Shown here: one piece after another, positions 44,349 to 57,740 of the stretch | Layout: each line of letters starts with the position of its first letter | Numbering within the stretch: position 1 is the stretch's first letter | Source: Myxococcales bacterium | GTDB taxonomy: Bacteria; Myxococcota_A; Polyangia; Palsa-1104; SHYY01 | Assembly: GCA_009692555.1 (NCBI GenBank) | Contig: SHYY01000004.1 | Span: forward strand, 17,901-81,900 | Reading direction: 5' to 3' | Length of the DNA: 64,000 nucleotides | Notes under the pieces: model-generated | Seen by the model: the letters and a program-made list of their open reading frames with translations, nothing else | Told to the model about the DNA's origin: nothing | The model's database searches: none | Made by a program: the position numbers and the translations under genes

Positions 44349-44990
44349 ATGCCGCGTGTGCTGGTCCTGGACTTCGATGGCACCGTCACCAACGCCGACA
44401 TCGGGGACGCCGTTTGCGCGCGCTTCGCCCCGCCGGAGTGGCGCGCGATCGACGACCAGTGGGTGCGGCACGAGATCTCGCTGCCCGAGGCGCAGCGGCG
44501 GATGTGGGCGCTCTGCCGGGCCACCCGCGCGCAGGCGCTCGATGGTGCGCGCGAAGCGGGGGAGCTCAGGCCGGGCCTCGACGCCCTCCTCGACGGTGCG
44601 GCGGCGCGCGGAGTCGACCTGTGGCTCGCCTCGGGAGGCTTCGACTTCTACATCGAGGCGCTCCTCGGCGCGCGGCTCGATCGCTTCGCGCGGCGCTACT
44701 ACAGCACCGCCCGGTTCGGCGGCGATCGCATCTCCGTCTCGTTCCCGCACGCCGATCTGGCGTGCGATCGCTGCGCGGTGTGCAAGGGCAAGGTGTGCGA
44801 CCTGGCGCGCGCGAGCGGTCCGGGAACGGAGGTGCTCTTCGTCGGTGACGGCCACTCCGATCGCTGCGTGATCGGGCGCGCCGATCGGGTGGCGGCGGTG
44901 CGGGGCTCGCATCTCGCGAAGCACCTCGAAGGCCACGGCGCCGGCTTCCGCGCCTTCGACGCCCTCGACGAGCTGCTCGACTGGATCTAG
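44349..44990 (+). CDS. HAD-family phosphatase (MtnX/SerB-like)
   Basis: 213 residues from the ATG at 44349 (MPRVLVLDFDGTVTNADIGD); a TACATG box six bases before this codon favours it over upstream starts. Nucleophile Asp in DFDGTV, LWLASGGFDFYIEALL (motif II), VGDGHSDRC (metal Asp pair). A small insert CDRCAVCKGKVC could bind zinc, as in some MtnX-like phosphatases. Substrate probably a phosphorylated small molecule. Confidence 0.83.
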   Translation: MPRVLVLDFDGTVTNADIGDAVCARFAPPEWRAIDDQWVRHEISLPEAQRRMWALCRATRAQALDGAREAGELRPGLDALLDGAAARGVDLWLASGGFDFYIEALLGARLDRFARRYYSTARFGGDRISVSFPHADLACDRCAVCKGKVCDLARASGPGTEVLFVGDGHSDRCVIGRADRVAAVRGSHLAKHLEGHGAGFRAFDALDELLDWI

Positions 44991-44999
44991 CCTTTCGCG

Positions 45000-45233
45000 A
45001 TGCCGATCTACGAGTACCAGTGCGAGTGCGGGGAGGTGGTCGAGGCGATCGAGCGGGTCGGCACCGAGCGCGCCACCTGCGGCGAGCTTTGCAAGCGTCT
45101 GCCACCGACGGGCGACGGCAAGGTCTCGCGCCTCTTCTCCGGCAGCACGCTCCGTGGCACCGGCCACGAGGCCAAGGAGCCCGCCGTCGACGTGCACAAG
45201 CGCGCCCGTCGCCCCTGGGACGACTGCAAATGA
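45000..45233 (+). CDS. FmdB-type zinc-ribbon protein
   Basis: 77 residues, MPIYEYQCECGEVVEAIERV, then ATCGELCKRLPPTGDGKVSRLFSGS. The PxYEYxCxxCG start is typical of FmdB-like putative regulatory proteins, but the second knuckle is C-GEL-C rather than C-x-x-C. Nine bases after the HAD gene; likely co-transcribed. Confidence 0.8.
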   Translation: MPIYEYQCECGEVVEAIERVGTERATCGELCKRLPPTGDGKVSRLFSGSTLRGTGHEAKEPAVDVHKRARRPWDDCK

Positions 45234-45248
45234 GGGATCCTGTCCCCG

Positions 45249-45257
45249 TGCTAGATT
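45249..45257 (+). promoter_or_regulatory. extended -10 box before oppD
   Basis: TGCTAGATT, six bases before the GTG at 45264. The spacing places the transcription start on the start codon. Confidence 0.45.
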
Positions 45258-45263
45258 CCCGGC

Positions 45264-46270
<1,007 letters not shown>

Positions 46271-46274
<4 letters not shown>

Positions 46275-47308
46275 TCGCGGGCGAGGGTGCGACGGCACCA
46301 CAAAATGATGCACTTGCACCATTGGTCCGGGTCGAGGCGCTGACCCGCCACTTCGGCGGCGGCGGCCTCTTCGGCGGCGGCCCGGTGGTGCGCGCGGTCG
46401 ACGGCGTGTCGCTGACGATCCGTCGCGGCGAGACGCTCGGCCTGGTGGGCGAGTCGGGGTGCGGGAAGTCGACCCTCGGCCGCACCGTGCTGCGCCTGAT
46501 CGAGCCGACCGCCGGGCGGGTGACGATCGACGGCGTGGAGATCACCGCCCTCGGGGCGCGCGCCCTGCGGGCCTTCCGCAAGCACGCCCAGATGATCTTC
46601 CAGGATCCCTACGCCTCGCTCAACCCGCGGATGACCGTCGGGGAGATCCTCGAGGAGCCGCTGATCATCCACCGCCTCGCCGCCACCCGCGACGAGCGGC
46701 GCCGCGAGGTGGCGCGCCTGCTGGAGCGCGTTCACCTCCGGCCCGAAGCGCAGGGCCGCTATCCGCACGAGTTCTCGGGGGGTCAGCGCCAGCGGATCGG
46801 GATCGCCCGGGCGCTCGCGGTGCGGCCGCGCTTCATCGTCGCCGACGAGCCGATCTCCGCGCTCGACGTGTCGATCCAGGCGCAGGTGGTGAACCTCCTG
46901 GCCGACCTGCAGGCCGAGGAGAAGCTCACCTATCTGTTCATCTCGCACGACCTGAAGATCGTCGAGCACCTGTGCGATCGGGTGGCGGTGATGTACCTCG
47001 GGCGGGTGGTCGAGGAGGCGCCGGCGAGCGCGCTCTACGGCCGTCCGCGACACCCCTACACCGAGGCGCTCCTCTCGGCGGTGCCGGTGGCCGATCCCAC
47101 GCGCAGGCGGCAGCGGATCCTGCTCGAGGGGGATGTCCCGTCGCCGTCGCACCCGCCGCCCGGCTGCGCCTTTCACCCGCGTTGCCCGCTCTACGCGGCG
47201 AAGGGGCGTCCGGAGATCTGCCGCACCGACGCTCCGGTCCTTCGCCCCGTCGCCGGGGTGCTGCCCGCCGACGGCGCCCACCGCGCCGCCTGCCACTTCG
47301 CGGAGTAG
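46271..47308 (+). CDS. oligopeptide/dipeptide ABC transporter ATPase (OppF/DppF type)
   Basis: 345 residues; ATG overlaps the oppD stop. Walker [17 protein letters not shown]-loop [12 protein letters not shown], signature [15 protein letters not shown], Walker [16 protein letters not shown]-terminal [16 protein letters not shown] and Cys cluster [19 protein letters not shown]. The first ~20 residues ([17 protein letters not shown]) come from an AT-rich island with TGC-N4-GCACCA (46309-46321) not expected in family members. Confidence 0.93.
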
Positions 47309-47321
47309 CTGCCTGCACGAC

Positions 47322-48128
47322 CTACTCGGCGCAACTCACCGTTTCGACCGCGAGACCGGGGGGCGGGTCGAGGTGGAAGACCCCCTCGGGGAGCACGACG
47401 TTGACCTCGCGCGAGCGGAAGCGGAGCCTGGCGTCCGCCTTGTTGCCGGGATCGAATATCTGGGTGCGGGTGGGGAAGCGCAGGCCGTTCTCGCCGGCGA
47501 AGTCGTCGTTCTCCAGGCGGTAGACGACCCTCGTCGCGGCCCCGGCGGGTCCGACGACCTCCGCCGCGACGGCCTCCCAGCTCTTGGGGAGGAGGTGGAT
47601 CGTCTCCACCAGGCCGCCCTCGCCGCGCAGGACCAGCACCTCGTGGCCGCCGTCCGCCGGATCCCAGCGCACCCCGCCGTCCGCGGGCTCGCCGAGCAGC
47701 GGGACGGAGCCGGTGACCACGTCGATCACGTCGGCCGGTCGGAGGCGCACCCGGAGCAGGCGCGCGAGGTTGCAGGCGGTGGCCTCGCCGGTCAGGAAGC
47801 GGTTGTTGCGCACGTCGAGGAGCTGGAAGGTCTTGCCGTCGCTGGCCAGGCTCGCAGCGCTGCCGCCGAGCGGGCTCTCGGCGTCGATCCGCAGGCCGCC
47901 GCTCGGTCGATCGATGAGGAAGGTCATGGTCAGCTTGATCCGGTCGCCGCGCTCCTCGAGGTAGTCGACCCTGGCCTCGGCGCGCATCGTGCTAACTTTC
48001 TTGGTGCGAGTGCGTAAAGAATCGAGGAGCTGCGCGGCGGTCGGTGGCCGGCCGGGGCGCTCTACCGGCGGCGTCGGGCAGCCGGCGAGGAGGACGACGA
48101 GGGGCAGCAGGCGGCGCACGACGGCCAC
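47322..48128 (-). CDS. LolB/DUF4292-like outer-membrane lipoprotein
   Basis: 268 residues from GTG at 48128. Signal VRRLLPLVVLLAGC (lipobox LAGC), then a LolA/LolB-like half-barrel: MRAEARVDYLEERGDRIKL, MTFLIDRPSGGLRIDAESPL, GKTFQLLDVRNNRFLTGEA. Starts 4 bases after the stop of the TPR lipoprotein gene. Probably helps insert lipoproteins or handles a lipid at the outer membrane. Confidence 0.8.
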   Translation of the reverse strand: MAVVRRLLPLVVLLAGCPTPPVERPGRPPTAAQLLDSLRTRTKKVSTMRAEARVDYLEERGDRIKLTMTFLIDRPSGGLRIDAESPLGGSAASLASDGKTFQLLDVRNNRFLTGEATACNLARLLRVRLRPADVIDVVTGSVPLLGEPADGGVRWDPADGGHEVLVLRGEGGLVETIHLLPKSWEAVAAEVVGPAGAATRVVYRLENDDFAGENGLRFPTRTQIFDPGNKADARLRFRSREVNVVLPEGVFHLDPPPGLAVETVSCAE

Positions 48129-48132
48129 CGAT

Positions 48133-49878
48133 CTAGCGGGCGCCGACGCGGCCACTCTCGAGGAGGAGGAGTCGCTCCTCGACCGCGTGGCGCAGCCGCT
48201 CATCGGGCCGGTTGCCCAGGGCGCGTCGGAAGATCGTCACGGCGCGGGCGCGATCATCGCGCTTGAGGTAGAGCTCGCCGAGGTGGGCCAGCACCTCGGG
48301 ATCGTCGGGGCGGAGGCGTTCGGCGCGGGCGAGGAGCCGCTCGGCCTCGTCGGTGCGGCCGAGCTGGAAGTGCAACCAGCCCAGGCTGTCGGCGATCTCG
48401 GGCGAGCTTGGCTTGAGCGCGAAGGCGCGCTCGAGGAGCCGCTGCGCCTCGGAGAGGTGGGTCCGGTTGCGCGCGTAGACGTAGCCGATGAAGTTCAGGG
48501 CCGCGGCGCTCTCGGGGGTGCGCTTGAGGACGGCGCGGGCCACCTCGATCGCCTTCTCCCAGTCGCCCCCTCGGTCGAGCAGCCCGGCCAGCGCGAAGGT
48601 CAGGCTCTCCGACGCCGGGTGCGTCCGGAGAGCGGTCTCGAGGACGCGACGCGCCAGCAGGCGATCGCCGGCGCGCTCGTGGACCCCGGCCAGCGCCTCG
48701 GTGAGCGCGTCGCGGTCTTCCGGCTTCGGAGCCGCGGCGAGTGCTCGGCCGAGGCTCGCGGCGGCCTGGTCGAAGAGGCCCGCGTCGCGGAGGAGCCGCC
48801 CGAGACGGAGCTGCGCCGCCGGGTACTCGAGCGCGCCCGAGCGGATCTTCCGCAGCTCGGCGATCGCGTGCTCGAACTGACCTGACTCGCCGAGCGCCGC
48901 CCCGCGGAGCAGCCACGCCTGCGGGAGATCGGCCCCTCTCGCCTCGCGGATCAGTGCATCGGCGAGGGCCAGGGCGCGCGCGCCCTGGTGGAGCTGTACG
49001 AACAGCCATCCGATGGCGATCCGCCGATCCGGCGTGCGCGCGCCGCCTTCCAGGGCATCGAGTAGCGTCTGGGCGGCGTCGACGCGTCCGGAGGCGTTCC
49101 ATGCGGCGACCAGCAGCGCCGCAACCTTCACGTCGCGTCCGGAGCGCTCGTAGGCGAGCTTGAGCTCGACCGCGGCCTCGCTGCTGCGCCCGTCGGCGTG
49201 GAGCAGCTCACCGAGCTCGCGCCGCGCGTCGGGGAGCGAGCCGTCGGCCGCGAGCGCCCGGCGGAGCTCTGCCTCGGCCATCGTGAGGTCGCCGCGCCCG
49301 GCCGCGGCGCGCGCCAGCTGGAGGTGCGCCGACGCCGAGCCTGGATGGCGGTCGAGCAGCGTCCGATAGACGCCATCGGCACGGCTGCTGTCACCCCGCT
49401 CGCGGTAGAGTGCCGCGAGCGACAGGTAGGCGTCCTCGCAGGTCCGGTCGGCCTCGAAGGCACGCCGGAACGACTGCTCCGCGCCCGCGAGATCGCCGAG
49501 CTTGAGATGGATCCGCCCGAGGTCGACGTGGGCTTCGGCGAAGTTCGGCTCGAGGCGGAGCGCCCCGTCGAGCTCGTCGCGCGCCTCGTCGAGCCGCCCG
49601 AGGGCCATCAGCTCCTCGGCCAGGCGCGTGCGCAGGTAGGCCGACTGCCCGTCCGAGGCGAGCGCGCGCCGGAGCTCGTCGACCGCGTCCTGGCTCCTGC
49701 CGTCGAGGGAGGCGAGCTGCGCCTGGAGGTAGTGCTGGTACGCCTGCGGGCTCACGTAATAGCCGATCACGCGCTCGCCGCGGAAGAGCCGCGCGGTCCC
49801 GGTGTCGCGCGGCGGCTGGACCGTCGCTGTGCAGCCACCGAGCGAGAGGAGAAGCGCAGCAGCCAGCGGACGACGCAT
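48133..49878 (-). CDS. TPR-repeat lipoprotein
   Basis: 581 residues from the ATG at 49878 ([16 protein letters not shown], lipobox LGGC). About fourteen tetratricopeptide-like repeats fill the rest, e.g. [60 protein letters not shown] and [20 protein letters not shown]. Protein-protein scaffold of the outer membrane. Co-transcribed with the LolB-like gene, an arrangement that suggests a role in outer-membrane biogenesis or polysaccharide export. Confidence 0.9.
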   Translation of the reverse strand: MRRPLAAALLLSLGGCTATVQPPRDTGTARLFRGERVIGYYVSPQAYQHYLQAQLASLDGRSQDAVDELRRALASDGQSAYLRTRLAEELMALGRLDEARDELDGALRLEPNFAEAHVDLGRIHLKLGDLAGAEQSFRRAFEADRTCEDAYLSLAALYRERGDSSRADGVYRTLLDRHPGSASAHLQLARAAAGRGDLTMAEAELRRALAADGSLPDARRELGELLHADGRSSEAAVELKLAYERSGRDVKVAALLVAAWNASGRVDAAQTLLDALEGGARTPDRRIAIGWLFVQLHQGARALALADALIREARGADLPQAWLLRGAALGESGQFEHAIAELRKIRSGALEYPAAQLRLGRLLRDAGLFDQAAASLGRALAAAPKPEDRDALTEALAGVHERAGDRLLARRVLETALRTHPASESLTFALAGLLDRGGDWEKAIEVARAVLKRTPESAAALNFIGYVYARNRTHLSEAQRLLERAFALKPSSPEIADSLGWLHFQLGRTDEAERLLARAERLRPDDPEVLAHLGELYLKRDDRARAVTIFRRALGNRPDERLRHAVEERLLLLESGRVGAR

Positions 49879-49923
49879 CGACCCTGAGCCTATCACCGGG
49901 AGCCGCGCCGGGCAACGCGCGGC

Positions 49924-49979
49924 GGGCCGAGGTCAGGGCCGAGGTTGGGCCGAGGTTGGGCCGAGGTAGGCCCGAGGTT
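49924..49979 (+). repeat. 11-bp tandem repeat array between divergent genes
   Basis: Five units of GGGCCGAGGTT, with 12, 11, 11, 11 and 11 bp steps and one or two changes per unit. Spacing of about one helical turn would place a bound protein on one DNA face. Lies between the TPR lipoprotein gene (minus) and the primary-type sigma gene (plus). Confidence 0.9.
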
Positions 49980-50081
49980 CGCGGGAGTCGGCTCCACGCC
50001 TCCCCGCCCCGTCCGGTTCGCAACGCGGCGTGTGACAAAAATTCCCACTCCTGGCGGCGCCGTGTTAAAGGGCAACGCTCC

Positions 50082-51680
<1,599 letters not shown>

Positions 51681-51708
51681 TCTTCGCGCGGCGCGGCCTC
51701 CGCATCTG

Positions 51709-52014
51709 TCAGGCGGGCGGTGCGAACGGACCGAGGCGGCGGCGCGGCAGTTCCCCGGCCATGTACTCGCGGAAGCGGCGGTTCCACAGCTGCGCCAGGT
51801 AGAGGATCGCGTTGAACCGGCCCGCAGGAAGGTCCGGCCCGGGCTGCGCGCGGCTCGGGCGAGGGTGCCGATCGGCGAGCACCGCCGCCACCACGGGCGG
51901 GAGCCAGAGGAGGCTCGCCCACCAGACATGCGGCCCGGTGGCGACGAAGAGCAGCGTGAGGGTGGGCAGGAGGAGAGAGCCCGCGTGCTTCAGCCACAGC
52001 GACCAGGACGACAT
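51709..52014 (-). CDS. short two-helix membrane protein, possibly truncated alkane-monooxygenase/desaturase-like
   Basis: 101 residues, MSSWSLWLKHAGSLLLPTLT, two hydrophobic helices (about 10-27 and 31-45, GPHVWWASLLWLPPVVAAVL) and a basic C-terminus. The start resembles the N-terminal helices of AlkB-like membrane hydroxylases, which are 350-400 residues long with His boxes; none is present here. It is divergent from a TetR gene with two operators between them, so it is probably under that repressor. Truncated or simply a small membrane protein. Confidence 0.55.
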   Translation of the reverse strand: MSSWSLWLKHAGSLLLPTLTLLFVATGPHVWWASLLWLPPVVAAVLADRHPRPSRAQPGPDLPAGRFNAILYLAQLWNRRFREYMAGELPRRRLGPFAPPA

Positions 52015-52031
52015 GGCGGCTCCCTTTCTAC

Positions 52032-52049
52032 ACATACGAGTTCGTATGT
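52032..52049. promoter_or_regulatory. TetR operator 1
   Basis: ACATACGAGTTCGTATGT, an 18-bp palindrome in the divergent intergenic region. Shares ACATACG and TATGT arms with the second operator 31 bp away. Confidence 0.75.
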
Positions 52050-52062
52050 TGCTTGAGTATTG

Positions 52063-52080
52063 ACATACGGACTGGTATGT
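52063..52080. promoter_or_regulatory. TetR operator 2
   Basis: ACATACGGACTGGTATGT, imperfect palindrome with the same arms as operator 1, centre-to-centre 31 bp (about three turns). Ends just before the likely tetR start. TTGAGTATTGACATACGG probably also holds promoter elements. Confidence 0.75.
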
Positions 52081-52088
52081 CAAGTCCG

Positions 52089-52742
52089 ATGGCGCGGAAA
52101 AATACGAAGGCCGGCGGATCGCGCGACGCGGCCAAGGAGGCGACTCGCCTGCAGCTGATCGACGCGGCGATGCTGGCGTTCGGCGAGCAGGGCTTCGACG
52201 CGCCCAGCCTCGACTCGATCTGCGAGCGAGCGGGGCTGACCCGTGGCGCCTTCTACGTCCACTTCCAGGACCGCGATGAGCTGATCGCCGCGGTGATGGG
52301 GCGCTTCAACGGTGCCCTGCACCACCTGATGATCGCGCGGGAGGGGGAGCCGCTTGATCTCCAGCGCGTGATCCGCTTCTTCGTCGACGCGGTGGAGGGC
52401 GGCCTCTACCCGCCGCGCACCGGCGCGGTGCGGCTGCACCATGTCCTTGACGCCGCGGCGCGCTCGCAGGTGATCCTGGCGCAGCGCGCGACCATGCAGG
52501 GCCAGGCGGTGGCGCTCCTCACCGAGGCGGCCCGGGTCGCCCAGGTCTCGGGCCGGATCCGCGACGACGTCACCCCCTCATCGCTGGGCACCCTGCTCCT
52601 CGCCCTCGCCACCGGCATCGAGACGATGCAGGAGCTGGGCTACACGCCCGCGGTGCGCTCGGCCGGCGAAGCGCTGCTGCGGCTTCTGGAGCCGCCTCCT
52701 CGGGCCCGCGCCCCACCCAAGCGCTCACGCCCCGGACGTTGA
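52089..52742 (+). CDS. TetR-family transcriptional regulator
   Basis: 217 residues from the ATG at 52089 (MARKNTKAGGSRDAAKEATR); an ATG at 52077 within operator 2 is the alternative. The helix-turn-helix is LIDAAMLAFGEQGFDAPSLD with ICERAGLTRGAFYVHFQDRD. The C-terminal ligand domain is of the AcrR kind. Very likely binds the two palindromes before it and controls itself and the divergent membrane gene. TGC-N4-GCACCA occurs at 52429-52441. Confidence 0.93.
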   Translation: MARKNTKAGGSRDAAKEATRLQLIDAAMLAFGEQGFDAPSLDSICERAGLTRGAFYVHFQDRDELIAAVMGRFNGALHHLMIAREGEPLDLQRVIRFFVDAVEGGLYPPRTGAVRLHHVLDAAARSQVILAQRATMQGQAVALLTEAARVAQVSGRIRDDVTPSSLGTLLLALATGIETMQELGYTPAVRSAGEALLRLLEPPPRARAPPKRSRPGR

Positions 52743-52803
52743 CGGGCCTCGCGAGCCGGTGATCGGTCCGTGGTCGGCCTTCCTTGCGGTCACGCCGCGA
52801 CTT

Positions 52804-54368
<1,565 letters not shown>

Positions 54369-54372
<4 letters not shown>

Positions 54373-54683
54373 GACGGCACTCTCTCCTCGACGTAGCGGG
54401 CGATCCGGGCGCGGGTGGGCTCGTCGAGCGCGAGGAAGCGCACCGCGCGGCGACGATCGTTCGGGTCGCGCTCGTCCACCTCGGCGGCCACCACCCGGCC
54501 ACGGCAGCCGATCGGCTCCGGGTCCTCGGGGAGGTGGAAGGTCAGGTCGACCACCTCCTCCATCTCCTCGGGGAGCGCGCGGAGGAAGAGCATGCCACCC
54601 TCGGAGACTCCCTCCGCGAGGCGGAACCAGCGCGCGCCCTGGCGGATCTCCACGGGAACGCGCAGCGAGGCGATGACCGGCAC
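54369..54683 (-). CDS. PilZ-domain protein
   Basis: 104 residues from GTG at 54683. PilZ layout: [34 protein letters not shown] (the D/N-x-S-x-x-G motif region, here with G-x-S-x-x-G), [32 protein letters not shown]. The first R-x-x-x-R of c-di-GMP binders is not evident, so ligand binding is uncertain. Its stop overlaps the carboxyltransferase start (ATGA). Confidence 0.75.
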
Positions 54684-54800
54684 GGCCCGGGACGATAGTG
54701 AAGGAGCGCGGCGCGCGCAAGACGGCATGGGCGTCTCGATGGGTGCGCGCACGCAAACACGTGGCGTGCGAGAATTGACGGACGGACCGTTCGACCGGCC

Positions 54801-54809
54801 TGCTATTCC
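54801..54809 (+). promoter_or_regulatory. extended -10 box before the MYXO-CTERM-like gene
   Basis: TGCTATTCC, eleven bases before the TTG at 54821. A TTGACG at 54775 is 23 bp upstream, too far for a standard -35. Confidence 0.35.
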
Positions 54810-54820
54810 TGGGAGTCATC

Positions 54821-55927
54821 TTGCGCATCTTGCTCGTAGTTCTCGTCGCTGCCGCCCTCTCTTCGGCTCCTGCCCGGGCGGCGTGCAACTTCCCGGCGCC
54901 GGTGCGGATCCGGACGGTGATCCCCGCGGACAACGAGGCGGGGGTCCCGACGTCGATCCGGGTGCGGGTGAGCTACGCGACCGGCGCCGACGCCGAGCTT
55001 CAGTGCGGGAGCAAGCCGGCCGCCCCGATCCTGCGCCTCGCCGCGCCGGTTCCCGACGGTGGCATCGGGGACGGAGGCGCGCCGCTCGACGGGGGCGCGC
55101 CGCCCGACGGGGGCGCGGGGATCGCCGGGCAATGGGTGAAGGCGACCGACGTCGACCCGCGGGCAGCCACGGCGTGGGAGTTCCGCGCGACCCAGCCGCT
55201 CCCGCCGCAGACCACCTTCGAACTGCTCGACACCGCGCCGGCCAAGTGCCCGTGCTCGGGCGGCGGCTGCAAGGCGACCCCGCTCGCGGTGTTCGCGCGC
55301 TTCGCGACCGGCGCCGGCCCGGACAAGATCAAGCCGGTGTTCAGCGGGCTGATCGCGACCACCTGCGAGCACCGCACCTGCCCCGTCCAGAGCGCCGACT
55401 GCTGCGGCCCCTTCGATCACCTCCAGTACACCTTCTTCGACGCCAAGGACGCCGCGGACCAGAACTTCGTCGGGCTGCACCTCCACCTCCGCCGCGACGA
55501 TCAGAAGACCTACGACTTCACCCACCCGGTCGGGCCGCTCACGCTGACCGATCCGGTGGATTCTCCGGGCGCGACGAAGTGGGACACGACGCTCACGCCG
55601 GGTACCTGGCACGCCATCGCGCGGGCCTTCGACAGCTCGGGCAACGAGGACGAAAACGTGGTCGAGGTGAGCTTCGTGTGGCCACTCGCGAAGGACCCGC
55701 TGTGTGCCCCGCGCCCCGACGCCGGCGCGCCCGATCGGCCGGATCTCGCGACGCCGCTGGTCGATTCCGCGGCGCCCGACCTGGCGAAGGGGCCGGAAGG
55801 CGGAGGCTGCACCTGCACCGTCGGCCGGGGCAGGGGCGTCGGCTTCCGGGGAGCGGCGGCCCTGCTGTTCAGCCTCGCGCTAGCGCTTGCACGACGGCGT
55901 CGTGCAGAGCGGGACGGAAGGTCTTGA
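54821..55927 (+). CDS. secreted protein with MYXO-CTERM-like sorting tail
   Basis: 368 residues from TTG. Signal peptide [19 protein letters not shown]. The mature region has immunoglobulin-like or SbsA-type beta repeats ([20 protein letters not shown]), a Gly/Pro/Ala linker near 80-105, and a second domain with a Cys-rich stretch ([14 protein letters not shown]). The C-terminus [20 protein letters not shown] then [15 protein letters not shown] matches the myxobacterial C-terminal sorting signal: Cys motif, hydrophobic helix, Arg cluster. Likely exported by the type II system and anchored at the surface. Confidence 0.78.
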   Translation: MRILLVVLVAAALSSAPARAACNFPAPVRIRTVIPADNEAGVPTSIRVRVSYATGADAELQCGSKPAAPILRLAAPVPDGGIGDGGAPLDGGAPPDGGAGIAGQWVKATDVDPRAATAWEFRATQPLPPQTTFELLDTAPAKCPCSGGGCKATPLAVFARFATGAGPDKIKPVFSGLIATTCEHRTCPVQSADCCGPFDHLQYTFFDAKDAADQNFVGLHLHLRRDDQKTYDFTHPVGPLTLTDPVDSPGATKWDTTLTPGTWHAIARAFDSSGNEDENVVEVSFVWPLAKDPLCAPRPDAGAPDRPDLATPLVDSAAPDLAKGPEGGGCTCTVGRGRGVGFRGAAALLFSLALALARRRRAERDGRS

Positions 55928-56921
55928 TCGCCTCGTTGCCGTCGCCGAGGAGGACGCGGTTCGAGAGCAGCACCACGAAGCGCCCGCGCGGGGGATCGAT
56001 CCACAGCGAGCAGCCGGTGAAGCCGAGGTGACCTACGCCGTCGCGGGGCCAGAGCGCGCCCGCCTGCGAGCCACCCGGCGACGGACGGTCCCAGCCCAGG
56101 CACCAGGTGGAGCCGGGAACACCCGACCCGGTCCAGAAGGCGCGCACGGTGGCGGGGGCGGCGATTGGTTTCTTGATGCGATCGCACCATGATTGTGTGC
56201 AGTCGCACCAGGCGCTGATCAGGGCGCGCGCCACGACGCCCACCTCGCGCGCGGTGGCGAACAGCCCGGCGTGCCCTGCCACGCCCTCCATCGCGAGGGC
56301 GTTGTCGTCGTGGACCGTGCCGGCGAGGGAGAGCTCCTCCGCGGGCCCCGCCTCTGGGCCGGGCGAGGGACGGGTGGGCGCGCAGCCCGCCGGATCGGGA
56401 TCGAAGCTCGCTGCGATGCCCAGCTCCTCCGCCACCTCGGCCCACTGCAGATCGAGCCGGGTCCCCGCCGCCTGCTCGACCGCGTCGCCGAGGAGGATGA
56501 AGCCGAGATCGCTATAGACGGAGCGCGTTCCAGGCGGCGTCTCGAGCGGTTCCGTACGCGCCGCCTCGATCACCGCGCGCCGGAGATCCTCCGGCTCGCC
56601 CGCCGCCGCCAGTTCGTGGAGCGGCTGCGACGCGGGCAGGCCGCCGGCATGGGCGAGCGCGTGCCGCACCGTCACGCCGGGGCGAAGCTCGTGGTCGAGC
56701 GGGAGCCGCCCGGCGTCGCCGAGCCGCATCACCAGCGTGGTCGTCACCAGCGCCTTGGTCAGCGAGGCGACATCGAAGCGGGTCTCGGTTGTGCAGTCGC
56801 CCACCGCCTCGTCGAGCTGCGTGCTGCCCCCGTCGCACACCAGGAGCTGCGCCGCGGGAAAGACCGTTCCGACGGCCGATCGCAGCAGATCACGGACCGC
56901 GTCGAGCTGACCTCGCACCAT
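55869..56921 (-). CDS. class C beta-lactamase-fold serine hydrolase
   Basis: 350 residues. Nucleophile motif S-x-x-K in [10 protein letters not shown] (Ser53, Lys56), second motif Y-S-D in [13 protein letters not shown], and [12 protein letters not shown] near the C-terminus. No signal peptide, so probably cytoplasmic. A segment rich in Cys, [17 protein letters not shown], is encoded by two TGC-N4-GCACCA palindromes (56177-56210) and looks like an in-frame insertion. Most such proteins are peptidases or esterases rather than antibiotic-resistance enzymes. Its 3' end overlaps the opposite MYXO-CTERM-like gene by 59 bases. Confidence 0.85.
   Translation of the reverse strand: MVRGQLDAVRDLLRSAVGTVFPAAQLLVCDGGSTQLDEAVGDCTTETRFDVASLTKALVTTTLVMRLGDAGRLPLDHELRPGVTVRHALAHAGGLPASQPLHELAAAGEPEDLRRAVIEAARTEPLETPPGTRSVYSDLGFILLGDAVEQAAGTRLDLQWAEVAEELGIAASFDPDPAGCAPTRPSPGPEAGPAEELSLAGTVHDDNALAMEGVAGHAGLFATAREVGVVARALISAWCDCTQSWCDRIKKPIAAPATVRAFWTGSGVPGSTWCLGWDRPSPGGSQAGALWPRDGVGHLGFTGCSLWIDPPRGRFVVLLSNRVLLGDGNEAIKTFRPALHDAVVQALARG
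56177..56210. repeat. two adjacent TGC-N4-GCACCA micro-palindromes
   Basis: TGCGATCGCACCA (56177-56189) and TGCAGTCGCACCA (56198-56210), within a local AT-richer stretch of the serine hydrolase gene. The same unit occurs in seven other places in the window. Confidence 0.7.
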
Positions 56922-56988
56922 GGCGCGGGAGGATAGCGGACCCTGGCGGGGACCGCATCCTCATCGACGCAGGCGTTGCGAAGCGGGC

Positions 56989-57135
56989 ACGGGAACGGAA
57001 ACGGGGACGGGAACGGGGACGGGAACGGGAACGGGAACGGGAACGAAAACGGGGACGGGGACGGAAACGGAAACGGGAACGGGAACGGGAACGAAAACGG
57101 GGACGGGGACGGGGACGGGAACGGGAACGGGAACG
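56989..57135 (+). repeat. 147-bp hexanucleotide array (ACGRRR)
   Basis: About 24 units in perfect 6-bp register: mainly ACGGGA and ACGGGG, with some ACGGAA and ACGAAA. Lies between divergent genes, upstream of the zinc-ribbon membrane gene. The strong strand asymmetry (purine-rich plus strand) could favour unusual structure. It is open on both strands, but I see no gene in it. Confidence 0.95.
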
Positions 57136-57188
57136 ACGAGAACGCCTCGCCGCTTGACCATCGTTCGCCACGGTAGCAAGGTGCAGCC

Positions 57189-57617
57189 GTGATCAAGATC
57201 TGCCCCGATTGCCACTCGACCTGGGCCGGGGGCCAGCGGTGCGAGGACTGCGGCGGCGTACTGCGCGATCCCTTCGGCGCCGAGGCGAAGGAGCTGCCAC
57301 CGTCGATGTGGGGGTACATCCGCCTCCAGTACGGGGCGCGGCGCGGGATGCTGGTGCGGGTGATGGCGATCCTGCTCGCGCCGGTCACCTTCGGCGCGAC
57401 GCTCCGCAGCGGGGCCGGGTGCGAGCGCCCGTGGTCGATCGTCCTCGGCGTGGTGGCCTTTCCGGTCGGCTTCCTGACCTGGTGGTCGATCCACTGGCTC
57501 GCCGGGCGCGCCGTCCGGATCTGGGTCCTGCGGAAGGGACAGGTGAACAAGCGCCGGCTGGTCCGCGCGCTGGCACGCCGCGCCCTCCGGCCCCTCGGGG
57601 CACCGGATCGGCGCTAG
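57189..57617 (+). CDS. zinc-ribbon membrane protein, unknown
   Basis: 142 residues from GTG. The N-terminus [21 protein letters not shown] is a zinc ribbon (C-x2-C...C-x2-C), then two membrane helices (about 58-75 and 88-112, [20 protein letters not shown]) and a very basic C-terminus ([14 protein letters not shown]). Unknown role. Its promoter region is the hexanucleotide array. Confidence 0.75.
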   Translation: MIKICPDCHSTWAGGQRCEDCGGVLRDPFGAEAKELPPSMWGYIRLQYGARRGMLVRVMAILLAPVTFGATLRSGAGCERPWSIVLGVVAFPVGFLTWWSIHWLAGRAVRIWVLRKGQVNKRRLVRALARRALRPLGAPDRR

Positions 57618-57740
57618 GAGCTAGTAGTTGCGCGCGTCGAAGTCCCCGGCCGATCGCACCCGGACACCGCAAATGCGGCAGCGGCGCAAGGCCGCGGAGT
57701 CGGGCGATCGACCGGGGCGTCGATCACGTCCTGCCTCGCC

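Noticed and set aside
50031-50045. A fourth activator site (TGACAAAAATTC) before the sigma factor gene
   Set aside because: Only the TGACAAA half agrees with the TGACAAAWYGGC sites; the second half does not, and no sigma-54 promoter follows.
57618-57740. Possible tRNA or small RNA between the zinc-ribbon and ComEA-like genes
   Set aside because: No cloverleaf, T-loop or CCA end could be traced; I see nothing supportable in this stretch. No tRNA was found elsewhere in the window.
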